The notes under the pieces are model-generated. The model saw only the letters and a program-made list of their open reading frames with translations. It was not told the origin of the DNA and made no database searches. A program made the translations under genes and the position numbers. From Parapristionchus giblindavisi (lineage: Eukaryota > Nematoda > Chromadorea > Rhabditida > Diplogasteridae), in the NCBI GenBank assembly GCA_943737045.1, contig CALSFV010000303.1, forward strand, positions 186,001 to 250,000: DNA of 64,000 bases. The letters are read 5' to 3'. Within the stretch, counting starts at the first letter, position 1. The number at the start of each line of letters is the position of its first letter. This document shows, one piece after another, positions 1 to 10,295 of this stretch.

Positions 1-257
1 AACTTATAATTTCTTACTTTTAATTTTCTTAATTATATGAAATTCCATTTCTAATGTTCTGTTCTAAGCAGTCAATTTCTCAAAACAGAACATCTCGAAA
101 GTGAATAATTTTCTGTGTGAGTATGTATACTGGATTCGATAAACAATCATTCTTTCTACCGTACCACATAAGGGATATGGTAACACCTTTAATAATAGGT
201 TACATTCATTTAACATTAAACTGTTACAAAACAATAAAAAAAGGAAACTACACATAC

Positions 258-1550
258 CCGTCCAGTCAATGACTGCAACAGTTTAGATAGAGCCCATCGA
301 ATCCAGGCTGAAACAAATAATCATACTGTAACAATGGATAATACATCAATAAATCGATAAAACAATACTCAAATCAACATCAATCGATAAACAAATATTT
401 AAATCAATACTTTACCTGGCAATATCGGATTGTTCTTGCCGGCCTCTTCCAGACATTGAATGATGAAACGGAGTTGACTGCTGAAAATCAATAATTTAAA
501 TTATTATGTATCAATCAATAATCTATTAGTCAATCAATCAAATATATTCCTTCAAAGTCGTTCATACCCCCCCCATTTACTCCTTCTCGTTTTTACCCCT
601 CTCAAGGTCTCATTGATATTTACTTGTTGAAGTTCTCACATCTTTTTGATATAAACAGCTGATGAAGTTGTTTAAAATGTATTAAAAAATTCAAAAATGG
701 GGTAAGTTAGAAGCTTCGTGAAGGACATTCATCTGGAGTAAATACAAAAATATAATATAATAATAGGTAAAATAGAAAAATATGCGAACCTATTAGCAGA
801 GGCCTCAAAGTCGTCCCTGCTACAATCGTGTTTGATGAGTAGATCGTACTTGCGATCGATAATGCTAGTAGCCAGATTGATTATGGTCGTGCATATTCTG
901 GAACGCATCGATTAGCAGGAAAATATATTGACTACAACAAACAGAAGAAATATGTTTAAATAGTTCTTAACTAAAAATAGGATGTGTAAATAGTCAAACA
1001 CAATTGCAAGACATTTGATAAAATTGTTCGATTATTTATACATCCCACGTATTGTCAGTTCAATAATACTCAGACATGTTTTTGTGCATATGTACTTAGT
1101 GAGCATAGATGGGCACGCTGGGGGGAAAGGCTGTGCGCAAACCAGGGAATCAGGAGGCAAGGCTGTGCGCGTGGCTACGCCGAAATTTTTCTTACTAGAT
1201 TCGACTGGCGCACCGGTCCGATGGAAAGACAAGGCTGTGCGCCAAAAATATTCGTTTTCACGTGCCCACCTGTGTTAGTGAGCAAGATACACGAACGCTG
1301 CTATTTTCTTTGACATTTAATAAATAAACAAATGAATAAATAAAAACAATAGATAAATTCAACATTAATCTTACTGTGTCCTATTCTCCTTATCACTGGA
1401 CGATCTCAACTTCTCAATCTCATTGCACAATTGATCGGAATCTTTGGAATCTTCGACGAAGAGTTTATTTATCTTGTCCTTTTTAGCACAGTTTGTCGTT
1501 TTACGAGTAGGTTTAGGCGGTTTAGAACCTGAAGAGACAATATTACTCAT
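258..1550 (-). CDS. 5' part of an unidentified conserved-looking gene, four exons in window
   Basis: Four exons join in phase: 1375-1550, 790-897, 416-480 and 258-307, separated by GT-AG introns, with the 3' end outside the window. The start is the ATG at 1548-1550 (MSNIVSSGS...). An upstream in-frame ATG would lie in the (ATT)n poly-isoleucine run, so I did not choose it. The first exon gives a basic, Lys/Ser-rich stretch. The next three give a helical, hydrophobic-patterned segment (INLATSIIDRKYDLLIKH, then LRFIIQCLEEAGKNNPILP, then WIRWALSKLLQSLTGR). No signal peptide or known motif is visible. The exon at 416-480 has a tandem CAGCAG acceptor. I do not recognise the family. The gene is supported by four consecutive phase-consistent junctions. 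Confidence 0.7.
1106..1274. mobile_element. Small DNA transposon (MITE) with 10-bp target duplication
   Basis: The ends carry the inverted pair GATGGGCACG / CGTGCCCACC. The element is flanked by the direct repeat TTAGTGAGCA at 1096-1105 and 1275-1284. AGGCTGTGCGC occurs three times inside. A target duplication of this size suggests a Mutator- or hAT-type element. No transposase is present. It lies in the first intron of the gene at 258-1550. Confidence 0.6.
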
Positions 1551-1562
1551 AATATCTATGGA

Positions 1563-1563
1563 G

Positions 1564-1596
<33 letters not shown>

Positions 1597-1598
1597 GA
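1563..1598. repeat. (ATT)n microsatellite
   Basis: About twelve ATT units lie just upstream of the start codon of the minus-strand gene. Read on the minus strand they create an artificial poly-Ile extension. Confidence 0.9.
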
Positions 1599-1929
1599 AA
1601 CATTATTTATCAAGATTAGCTATGGACTGCCACTGAATTTGAAGATCAGAGAAAGAAAGAAATTTATTAGAGTCAAAAGATAACGAAGGAGGAGGGGTTC
1701 AATGTGATAAGAAGTGCAATATTAAAAGGCAACATATTGCGAAGATTCGCCCTGCTTTGGCCCCTTTTATATATGATATGCCGGCAGAATAACGCGTTAT
1801 TATTATTGTTTGATTAATAAAAGACTATAATAGTTTCAGCATACTACGGAATACCGGCTGGCATGGAGAAAGAAGATAAGAGTGTGGGAAAATCGTTCCT
1901 TTTACTTGCCCTCTCTGGTATTGAAATCC

Positions 1930-2165
1930 TTGCATGATCACGAATACAAGTATAATCATGCATGATTCGACATTGCATGCACGATCATGCATGGAATTTC
2001 CGTGGTTCGTGATCATGCATGGATCTTCCGTGATCATGCATGGAATAACAGAATCCATGCATTATCACGGATAATCCATGCATGATTCGAGTATATTCCA
2101 TGCATGATCATGCCAGTAATTGCACGAATTTTACTAGGATCATGCAAGGATTCAATCACCTGAGC
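1930..2165. repeat. Cluster of GCATG / ATCATGCATG palindromes
   Basis: Roughly ten copies of GCATG on one strand or the other are packed into 230 bp, mostly inside ATCATGCATG or CCATGCATGATC contexts separated by short CCGTGATC spacers. No ORF explains it. The arrangement is partly palindromic, so it could be a decayed MITE. It lies upstream of the minus-strand gene starting at 1550. Confidence 0.6.
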
Positions 2166-2324
2166 TATAGGACATACGATTGACCTATGACTCATATAGT
2201 TCAAAGGACAATTGATAAAAACAGATTCTTTCGCCTAGTTGCTACGTATCAAGCGAGACTGTCACTAAGCGATCAAAGAGAAATAAAGCTATATCATCAT
2301 TATCTGTTAATTCAACCTTATTAC

Positions 2325-2390
2325 CTCGTTGTGGTATTGTATTCCTGTGTCCCTGATGTATTTCTCTATGTATTCCATTATCATTCTTGC
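2325..2390 (-). CDS. Orphan coding exon (22 codons)
   Basis: A TTTCAG acceptor and a GAG/GTAATA donor on the minus strand bound 66 nt open in phase 0 (ARMIMEYIEKYIRDTGIQYH...). I could not join it to neighbours. It may be an exon of a gene whose other exons I missed, or chance. The family is unknown. Confidence 0.3.
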
Positions 2391-3150
2391 CTGAAACGCA
2401 CATAACTGATGAATAAATAAATAAAGATATTAATATAAAGTAAGCACGTACCGCCGCCCGCTGCCGCCCTTTTCACACCTCGATGAGGTATGCCTACGGG
2501 CACGCGGAAGGACATCCGAGCTCCCTTCGGCACTAATCCAAGCTCCCTTCGGCACTAACAAATACTGTAAACGGTTTTTACAACGATTTAAATAAACATT
2601 TTAAAATTAAACTCGGACAAAGCGAGCAAAAGTCAAATGCGGCAAACCTTCCCGCGTTGAGCTTACTGTAGGATTTTGCTATCATGAACTAACTTTTTGG
2701 CAATGTAAAAAAATTGATTTATGTTACTAAATATTTATTTCTACTAAATTAGTATATGTAATGACTCTTTATCTGTATTATGCACAGCGTTTCGAGAGCG
2801 GAATTTAGCGAGGCGACGAGAGAAAAAGAGAGACAAAGAGAGGCGAGAGAGACTGCAGACAGTTAGAGACACGCGACGCGACACGCGACGCATGCAAGGG
2901 CGCGGAGGCTCAGGCAAATCGTTTTGCATGTAATTCAGAATTTTTTGCATGTAATTCAGCGTTCGCGTGTAATTCAGAATTTTTTGCATGTAATTCAGTG
3001 AGAGCTTGCGCAGAAGAAGTGTCGCTGGCGCACTTTGCGTTTATGGCGTGTTTGATTCTTTCCTATCCGCACGTTGTTTGTTTTACGTTTTACGTTCTGT
3101 ATGTTGTTTATCGATTTATACCTGTTGATTTCATTTTCATTTTTGTTTTA
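2391..3150. repeat. Repeat with TTGCATGTAATTCAG motifs (about 2745-3000), otherwise no gene
   Basis: TTTTGCATGTAATTCAG and variants occur four times at 2925-3000, next to CTCAGGCAAATC and a GA-rich stretch beginning CAGCGTTTCGAGAGCGG. The same elements occur in the opposite orientation at about 8700-8990 (TTACATGCAAAAA, GATTTGCCTGAG, GCTGAAACGCTGTG), so both are copies of one dispersed repeat. I see no gene here. Confidence 0.5.
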
Positions 3151-3152
3151 GA

Positions 3153-4608
3153 AGACCTTGCAAAATAGCGGTCGTACTCCCGCCCGATTGGGACGACGGC
3201 TGTTGAAGGAATATTGTGCGGCAGGCGTGAGTTTTCTATTGATTGGGTTATTGATTGATTCATGGATACACTAAGTTGATTTAAGTGACCAACGCTCTTT
3301 CAGTGACATCTCTACGCGGGTGCTCACACGGCACGGAACGGATTTCGACTGGAAACTGCTCGGACTTGCAATTTAGGTATTCTGTAATATTTATTGATTT
3401 ATAGTTGAGCGATTTATTGACTTTTATGCTTTTCAGCACACGATAATGTTCAACGCGCATTGATGAAGCCTTTTCCCGGCCAGGACGAGTACAACTTTGA
3501 TAAGTAATTATTGATTATCTTTAATACTTATCGATTGGCTCCGTATTCCATCGTTGTTTGACAAACTGCCGAAACTGCTGTACATGTGTAGGAGCCTTTC
3601 GCGATTCACGTACCACAGTTACTAGTAATCAACATAGTTTCATACACTAAATCGTAAAATATTTAATCATTAAATATATTAAATTTTTGATCGAATGTCT
3701 CAATTATCGTTCGAGTCCTCGATGTATTGATTGATTCCATTATTTATTTATTGATTTTAGACGGTCTGGCGTGTCCTCGATGGATTCATTTCCGCTCAAG
3801 AGAATCAACGAGTTTCTTGACGATTGTATCGCTAGGATACGGTACGAGTTATCTATTATTTGATGTTACCTAGTGTTAGGCGTACTGTTATTGATTGATC
3901 GATAATGAGAGGTAGAGGCACGGCAAGAGCTATTAATTAATAGATTAGAATTGTCAATCGATAGGGTATTTATTTCAAACGAAAGCTCTGCTCGATGAAT
4001 CAATTATTCTTTCTTTGTCATTCAATAAATAATCATGTTTCAGATGTGACACACAGTGACCGTCGCGTGAGACTTCGCTGCTAACCTTTCCCTTCACAGG
4101 CCGATCTCTTGCTTGTGCTGAAGAAGGTACGTTACCTAGATATCTTCCTTGACGTTACCTATATATTGATTGATGCTGTTTTTGAGCAGAAAATAAAAGT
4201 TAATTATTTTATGGTGGGATTGTTTCGTACTGTATTCGAGTTGTTCGTGTAGGGTTGTGAATTGAGCAAAGAAGCAAACAATGTAGTATATGGTAAAAAC
4301 ACTATTTGTAATTAGATTTGTGAGGTACGGGCGCAGAGGCAACTTCTGCGCTTTTTCCAGCCATTCACCCGAGGCGATCATGCCGTCAGATATGCACACT
4401 GTGTTCTTTGTACAGAGAGATATGATATCATATGTGTTATAGTAATTTTGGGACCAAAAGGATAATCGATATAATCATTATTGATTGATTTCCAACGTAT
4501 TTCAGACCGATGCGGACACTTCATGTGCGGCATGCTCTCCAATGCCGATTGGTGCGCTGAAACGTCCGCCCATGACAAGCTCGCGAGAGATTACCGGTAT
4601 CGCTTTTT
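3153..4608 (+). pseudogene. Series of exon-like segments whose reading frames do not join
   Basis: Strong acceptors (TTTTAG, TTTCAG, CACAG) and donors (GTGAGT, GTATTC, GTAATT, GTACGA, GTACGT, GTATCG) on the plus strand bound segments near 3153-3227, 3303-3375, 3438-3504, 3761-3841, 4043-4065, 4100-4126 and 4505-4608. Several are convincingly open, for example KTLQNSGRTPARLGRRLLK and HDNVQRALMKPFPGQDEYNFD followed in phase by RSGVSSMDSFPLKRINEFLDD. The first three segments and the last ones cannot be joined without stops in any phase I tried. Introns contain ATTGATTGATT runs like those of neighbouring genes. Either the gene has decayed or I have missed exons or alternative sites. I do not recognise the product. 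Confidence 0.35.
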
Positions 4609-4781
4609 ACATGAACACCGAACAGGAGACCTTGTATCATAAGTCACTTTTATCACAATTTTCGATTTCTTTTTTCTTAAAAATGAATGTAGCCAGAGAT
4701 CTAAAATACATAGGTAGCACTTGTCAACATCTAATCAGTATGTGGATCCTATCATGGGAAAATAACTGAGAATAAATTATA

Positions 4782-5758
4782 TTAGGTTGAGTCAGAAATA
4801 ACCGTGTATGTTTTTGTTCGACGTTTAATTTTTCCGATATTTTGTGATAACATCTCCTGCCTCGCGATACTGCACAGATACAATAACCCCCCACCCTCTC
4901 TCACTCCTCGAGAGATATCAGTCAGTCTACTCCCCCGTCAGTTGAAATATGCCGAATATTTTCCATCCGAATAAGCAACATGTTCGGCAGGTCATGGTTT
5001 TCCTTTTCCTTTCTGACCTCAAAGTCCCTGATAGTCAAAGGCGCATGGCTGAAGTTTACCATTCGGACACCCCTTCTGAAACCACGGTGCGAGATTGGTT
5101 CCATCACTTCAAGCAGGAGAACTACAAGCTGTAATAAGAGGGAGGTTGAGGTCGTAGTTCCGTATTGATTTGGACCTACTGCAGAGTAGCATCGAGGCTG
5201 ACCCGTATATGACCGCCAGGGAAGTGGCCTCCACTCTTGGTGTGTCACAGTCCACCATCGTTCGCGGACTTCAACCAATCGGCAAGGTAGGAAAGATGGG
5301 CCGATGAGTTCCCCACATCCTCCCCTTGCTGGTCCACCCCTGCCCTGGTCCACAACATCCTCCCCTTGCTGGTCTACCCCCGCCCTGGTCCACCCCATCG
5401 ACGAAGGCCGTCAAGAAGGAGCCGATGACGTTTGGCTGGCTAGACCTGACCCACCCCCCCCCCCCCTTTATACCCCGGATCTTGCCCCCTCCGATTATTG
5501 GCTCATCGGTGATATGCATCGAGCCCTGGCGGAGATGCACTTCAAGACTCGAGTCGATGTCGAATCGTGGCTGACTATCTACTTCGGCTCGCTGCCTGCC
5601 GCGTATTTCGAGGAGGGTATCAAGCTGCTGCCCACACTTTGGCAGAAGACCATGGACAATGATGGTGGCTACTATGCTTCACACGCTCATTGAATAACAA
5701 AGAAATTTCAAATCAAAGTTGAAGTTCAAAATACACGGTTAATTCTGCCTCAACCTAA
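4782..5758 (+). mobile_element. Defective, internally deleted mariner element
   Basis: The terminal inverted repeats begin TTAGGTTGAG and end CTCAACCTAA, flanked by the TA duplication (4780-4781, 5759-5760). At 977 bp it is shorter than the roughly 1.27-kb relative at 48850-50119. The plus strand keeps an N-terminal transposase remnant at 4949-5134 (DNA-binding region, ending VRDWFHHFKQEN). It also keeps a C-terminal remnant with the mariner signature DLAPSDYWLI near 5478-5507 and the tail LPTLWQKTMDNDGGYY. The central catalytic part is missing. In its place lie duplicated copies of a CTTGCTGGTCCACCCC-like segment at 5325-5395. It is not capable of self-mobilisation. Confidence 0.9.
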
Positions 5759-5760
5759 TA

Positions 5761-6555
5761 ATATACAAAAAATAACCCGCCTCCCCCTTAGAGTGGTGGG
5801 TAGCCCTAATCCCAGGGAGGGCTAGTCCAATGGAGGCAAAGCACCATGGACCCTCTCTCGAATCAAGCCAATTCCCTGTAGATATTTTCATTCTTTGGGG
5901 TTGTGATATCAAAACCGAGGAACTTTGGGTCTTACTCAATATTTTGACCGGAGCACCACCTTAGACCTGTTATCCTTTATTAGAATATTTAAAAAGATTG
6001 GACTACTGTTTTAATTACGTGGTTTATTGAAAATAAAAAAAAAAGTGATGTTGTCTATCTTCCATAAATTCAGGATTCATCAACGATCATTGGAAACGGG
6101 ACGAAGAGTTGAGACTCCAATTGATGCTGCTCGGATTCGTGAGTAATACTCCTGTCATCTCGCAATTTGTGAAAATAGGAACTTCTCTGTTTTTCGCCCA
6201 GACTAATTTTTTTAAAAGACCGAAAGTTCAAAAACACTCTTATTTTGACAGTTACTGATCCCACTGAAGAGTGTAATGAATGAAGAATGGGAGAGGGGGT
6301 GGAGTTCAATATTGTCTGGGTCGAAAAAACAGAGAAGTGCCTGAAAATGATTCCAGTTCAATGATTGTCGCCGAATTATATTGTTTTTTGCGTGTTCAAA
6401 ACTTGGATAATTCAGAAAATGCTGTTCAAAAGTTATGGAGGAATTTGGCCCAAAATACTTGGCTGGCTCGAAAAATATAGTTTTAAACACTTTCAAAGAC
6501 TTATAACTCGTTTTTTTTGTCTTGGAAAACTAGCGCGAACTATGTTGGCGCCAGA
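5761..6555. other. No gene recognised; flank of the tandem array
   Basis: Short overlapping ORFs on both strands here show no motif. The sequence around 6390-6500 (GTTCAAAAGTT, AACACTTTC) resembles that after the array near 8395-8470, suggesting both are parts of one larger repeat that the array interrupts. Confidence 0.4.
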
Positions 6556-8082
6556 ACTACGGTAGGAGGGTTACCGTAACTGCAAATAGCTTAGAAAAAA
6601 TTGTCTCGTCGAGATACCCAAGGAGCGTCCAAGTACGGAATTTTTATGACAAGATTGAAGAGTTGGAACGATGGGGGGTACGGTAGGAGGGTTACGGTTG
6701 CTGAAAATAGCTTAGAAAAATTTGTCACGTCGAGATACCCAAGGAACGTCGAAGTACGGAATTTTTATGACAAGATTGAAGAGTTGGAACGATGGGGGTA
6801 CGGTAGGAGGGTTACGGTAGCTGAAAATAGCTTAGAAAAATTTGTCTCGTCGAGATACCCAAGGAGCGTCCAAGTACGGAATTTTTATGACAAGATTGAA
6901 GAGTTGGAACGATGGGGGTACGGTAGGAGGGTTACGGTAGCTGAAAATAGCTTAGAAAAATTTGTCTCGTCGAGATACCCAAGGAGCGTCCAAGTACGGA
7001 ATTTTTATGACAAGATTGAAGAGTTGGAACGATGGGGGTACGGTAGGAGGGTTACCGTAACTGCAAATAGCTTAGAAAAAATTGTCTCGTCGAGATACCC
7101 AAGGAGCGTCCAAGTACGGAATTTTTATGACAAGATTGAAGAGTTGGAACGATGGGGGGTACGGTAGGAGGGTTACGGTTGCTGAAAATAGCTTAGAAAA
7201 ATTTGTCACGTCGAGATACCCAAGGAACGTCGAAGTACGGAATTTTTATGACAAGATTGAAGAGTTGGAACGATGGGGGTACGGTAGGAGGGTTACGGTA
7301 GCTGAAAATAGCTTAGAAAAATTTGTCTCGTCGAGATACCCAAGGAGCGTCCAAGTACGGAATTTTTATGACAAGATTGAAGAGTTGGAACGATGGGGGT
7401 ACGGTAGGAGGGTTACCGTAACTGAAAATAGCTTAGAAAAAATTGTCTCGTCGAGATACCCAAGGAGCGTCCAAGTACGGAATTTTTATGACAAGATTGA
7501 AGAGTTGGAACGATGGGGGGTACGGTAGGAGGGTTACGGTAGCTGAAAATAGCTTAGAAAAATTTGTCTCGTCGAGATACCCAAGGAGCGTCCAAGTACG
7601 GAATTTTTATGACGAGATTGAAGAGTTGGAACGATGGGGGTACGGTAGGAGGGTTACCGTAACTGAAAATAGCTTAGAAAAAATTGTCTCGTCGAGATAC
7701 CCAAGGAGCGTCCAAGTACGGAATTTTTATGACAAGATTGAAGAGTTGGAACGATGGGGGGTACGGTAGGAGGGTTACGGTAGCTGAAAATAGCTTAGAA
7801 AAATTTGTCTCGTCGAGATACCCAAGGAGCGTCCAAGTACGGAATTTTTATGACAAGATTGAAGAGTTGGAACGATGGGGGTACGGTAGGAGGGTTACCG
7901 TAACTGCAAATAGCTTAGAAAAAATTGTCTCGTCGAGATACCCAAGGAGCGTCCAAGTACGGAATTTTTATGACAAGATTGAAGAGTTGGAACGATGGGG
8001 GGTACGGTAGGAGGGTTACGGTAGCTGAAAATAGCTTAGAAACATTTGTCTCGTCGAGATACCCAAGGAGCGACGAAGTATG
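6556..8082. repeat. Tandem array, 120/121-bp unit, about 12.7 copies
   Basis: Each unit starts TACGGTAGGAGGGTTACGGT and ends GAACGATGGGGG. Most units are 120 bp and therefore open in one plus-strand frame as a 40-residue repeat (VRNFYDKIEELERWG, RRVTVAENSLEKF, SSRYPRS). Units with six rather than five G at the end are 121 bp and shift the frame. Two subtypes (CCGTAACTG with IVSSRYPRS, CGGTAGCTG with FVSSRYPRS) alternate, so there is a higher-order pattern. No promoter or splice context supports expression. Confidence 0.9.
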
Positions 8083-8110
8083 GTTAGTTTGAAAAATAAA
8101 GCCAGTTTGC

Positions 8111-8233
8111 TTTAAAGGGAGCGTAACCTCTCTCAATGGTCTCTTCGGCGCGCAATGCTTTCTCGTTGTTAGATAACAGAGAAATAGTGTGCACAATATA
8201 GAGATCATTGAGAGAGGTAACGTTCCTTTTAAA
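8111..8233. mobile_element. MITE, TTTAAAGGGAGCGTAACC family
   Basis: Inverted ends TTTAAAGGGAGCGTAACCTC and GAGGTAACGTTCCTTTTAAA surround a short stem-loop. A close relative lies at 54604-54723, and a longer element with similar ends at 13234-13554. There is no coding capacity. Confidence 0.75.
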
Positions 8234-9275
8234 CATGGTGCGTGATGTAGGGATAAACGGCGCTATATTCCATGTCGGTGCGGGGAAGCGGTCATGCTCG
8301 TGCTAAAAAATGATCGTCCGCACATGGTGGAGGTGTTATTTGGCGAAAAAGATGTAAAAGCCGCTGGCGAATCGAGTGAGAATTTCAGGATCACATACTT
8401 TTGAGCACTTTCCTCGAGAACTTTTGAACAGCATTTTGGTGATTTTTCCATGTTACATTAGAAAGCTTTCCCCTCTTGCTGTGATCTTTTCACCATTTTT
8501 GTAACACATTTCACCCTTTTCTAAACACTTTCCTCACGAATACTTTGTAGCAACAGTAACCCATGTTTCCAAGAGCTTAGCTTGTTTTGTTGTCAATTCG
8601 TTTGTCTTTTGTTATTGTCATTGTTGTTTCCAATATGTTCATGTATAAATGATACCATAAGCTCTATTTTCTAGGTTACCCACTACAGGTTTTACCTGAA
8701 GTACCTGTCTAATTAGGCGAAAGTACGATTTAATTACAAAATTTTTGGACAGAATTCAGCGATTTTCGCGCATAATTCAGTGATTTTCACGCATAATTCA
8801 GCGATTTTCGCGACTAATTAGGGCACGCTTGGAGCGAATAACACCGGAATTACATGCAAAAAATTTTGAGTTACATGCAAAAAGATTTGCCTGAGGGAGG
8901 GAGACTCCGCCCCCTCAGTTGATGTGCATTATTGGCATCTTGCCAAAAATTCTATTTCCGCTCTCCCCACAGGGCTGAAACGCTGTGTTATGGCTTGTTA
9001 TTTAGCATCACATTGATTTTATTCCCTTGAGAAGTGGTTTAACGCAAAGAAATAATTTTTAAAAGCAATGTTTAACAACTATCACTCAATCATATTTCAC
9101 CAAGACGGTTTGGATAGATCAGTTAAATTCAATAATTGCATAAGTATTAATTCGAACAGATAGAACAGATTTTCCTAGTCGATATCTTTGTCTCGATGAC
9201 TTTCGACGTGTCTGCATTTTCCAAACCATTTATATTGTGAAAAAAATAATACGCCTTTAATCTATAACTAAGATT
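8234..9275. other. No gene; second copy of the TTGCATGTAATTCAG repeat at about 8700-8990
   Basis: 8740-8820 carries three GCATAATTCAGCGATTTTC-like units, followed by TTACATGCAAAAA twice and GATTTGCCTGAG. This is the inverse of the repeat near 2745-3000. I see nothing else. Confidence 0.4.
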
Positions 9276-9510
9276 TTGTCTAATAGAATTGTTAATAAAT
9301 GGAATATTCTTTATTCATCTATTGTAAATTCGCCCAACCCCGCACTTTTTCGTAATAGTATCAAACCTGTGCTGTTTTTTCGTAATAGTATCAAACCCGT
9401 TCTTACTTTTCTAATAAATACATACATATTACATAGAATATCATTATTCTCTCTTGTCCAAGAAACAATAAATATATTATTATTAAGATCAATCAAAGAT
9501 CACGGAAATA
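9276..9510 (+). mobile_element. 3' fragment of a non-LTR retrotransposon (LINE)
   Basis: The plus frame reads RIVNKWNILYSSIVNSPNPA, like the C-terminal end of CR1/RTE-type reverse transcriptases. A roughly 30-bp duplication (TTTTTCGTAATAGTATCAAAC) follows. The tail at about 9410-9487 reappears in reverse at about 18935-19015, so both are the 3' UTR of the same family. Confidence 0.5.
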
Positions 9511-10295
9511 CATAATATTGTTTATCATTTAATTCGATAACGATTAAATCTGTCTTGATGACAATCACAGCTCAAACAACAAACCCGTAATACAATACAA
9601 TAATAACCATGCATATTTCAAGACATACATTACAAGAAATGGGTTGAACTTCTCCAATTCAGGGTCCCGTTTCCAATACAGGCACAATAACTTCTTTTTG
9701 CGAGCGGCTCGTTTGCTTACAAAACCCGAAAATAGAATCTCCTTTGATGTTGGAGACTGATCTGCATGTCTTGTTGTCGCCTATTCATACATGTTCTCTT
9801 CCCTCCCCGCAATTCTATCGTCCCTTAAGAACACTGATATCTCCTTCTAGGCTAAATCCATAAGCACTAGTTCATTCCATTCCTTATTTTCTTCACTTGT
9901 TCATTTATTTGTATCACATCATTTGTTCGCTAAATGTGAATAAATATATATATATGCATGGAGTTATTTACAATGATACACTATGAGAAATCCGCACACT
10001 GGACATACGCACAGTTTGTCTGAATTAAAATCGATAAAACAATCTACCGTAAGCCAAATGATATGTTGGTGGGTGAAAGCGAGCTATATACAATACACAT
10101 TTTGAAAGCATATAATTCGGAGCGATAAATACTATTTCTCTTTTTGGCTTTGCAAAGAAAAAAATCCAAAACTATTTCTCTAGTATTACTGATTCAATCT
10201 AGTCGACTGGGTTTGCCTATAAAGGGATAGTCAAACAGAGATCAACAGTAAATATGTGATACACGTGAAACCCAAACCCTGCTGGTGATAAGCAT
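9511..10295. other. Intergenic, no gene recognised
   Basis: AT-rich sequence with no exon-like segments bounded by good splice sites. Confidence 0.4.

Noticed and set aside
6601..8010. CRISPR-like regular repeats
   Set aside because: Contiguous tandem units without unique spacers in a eukaryotic genome.
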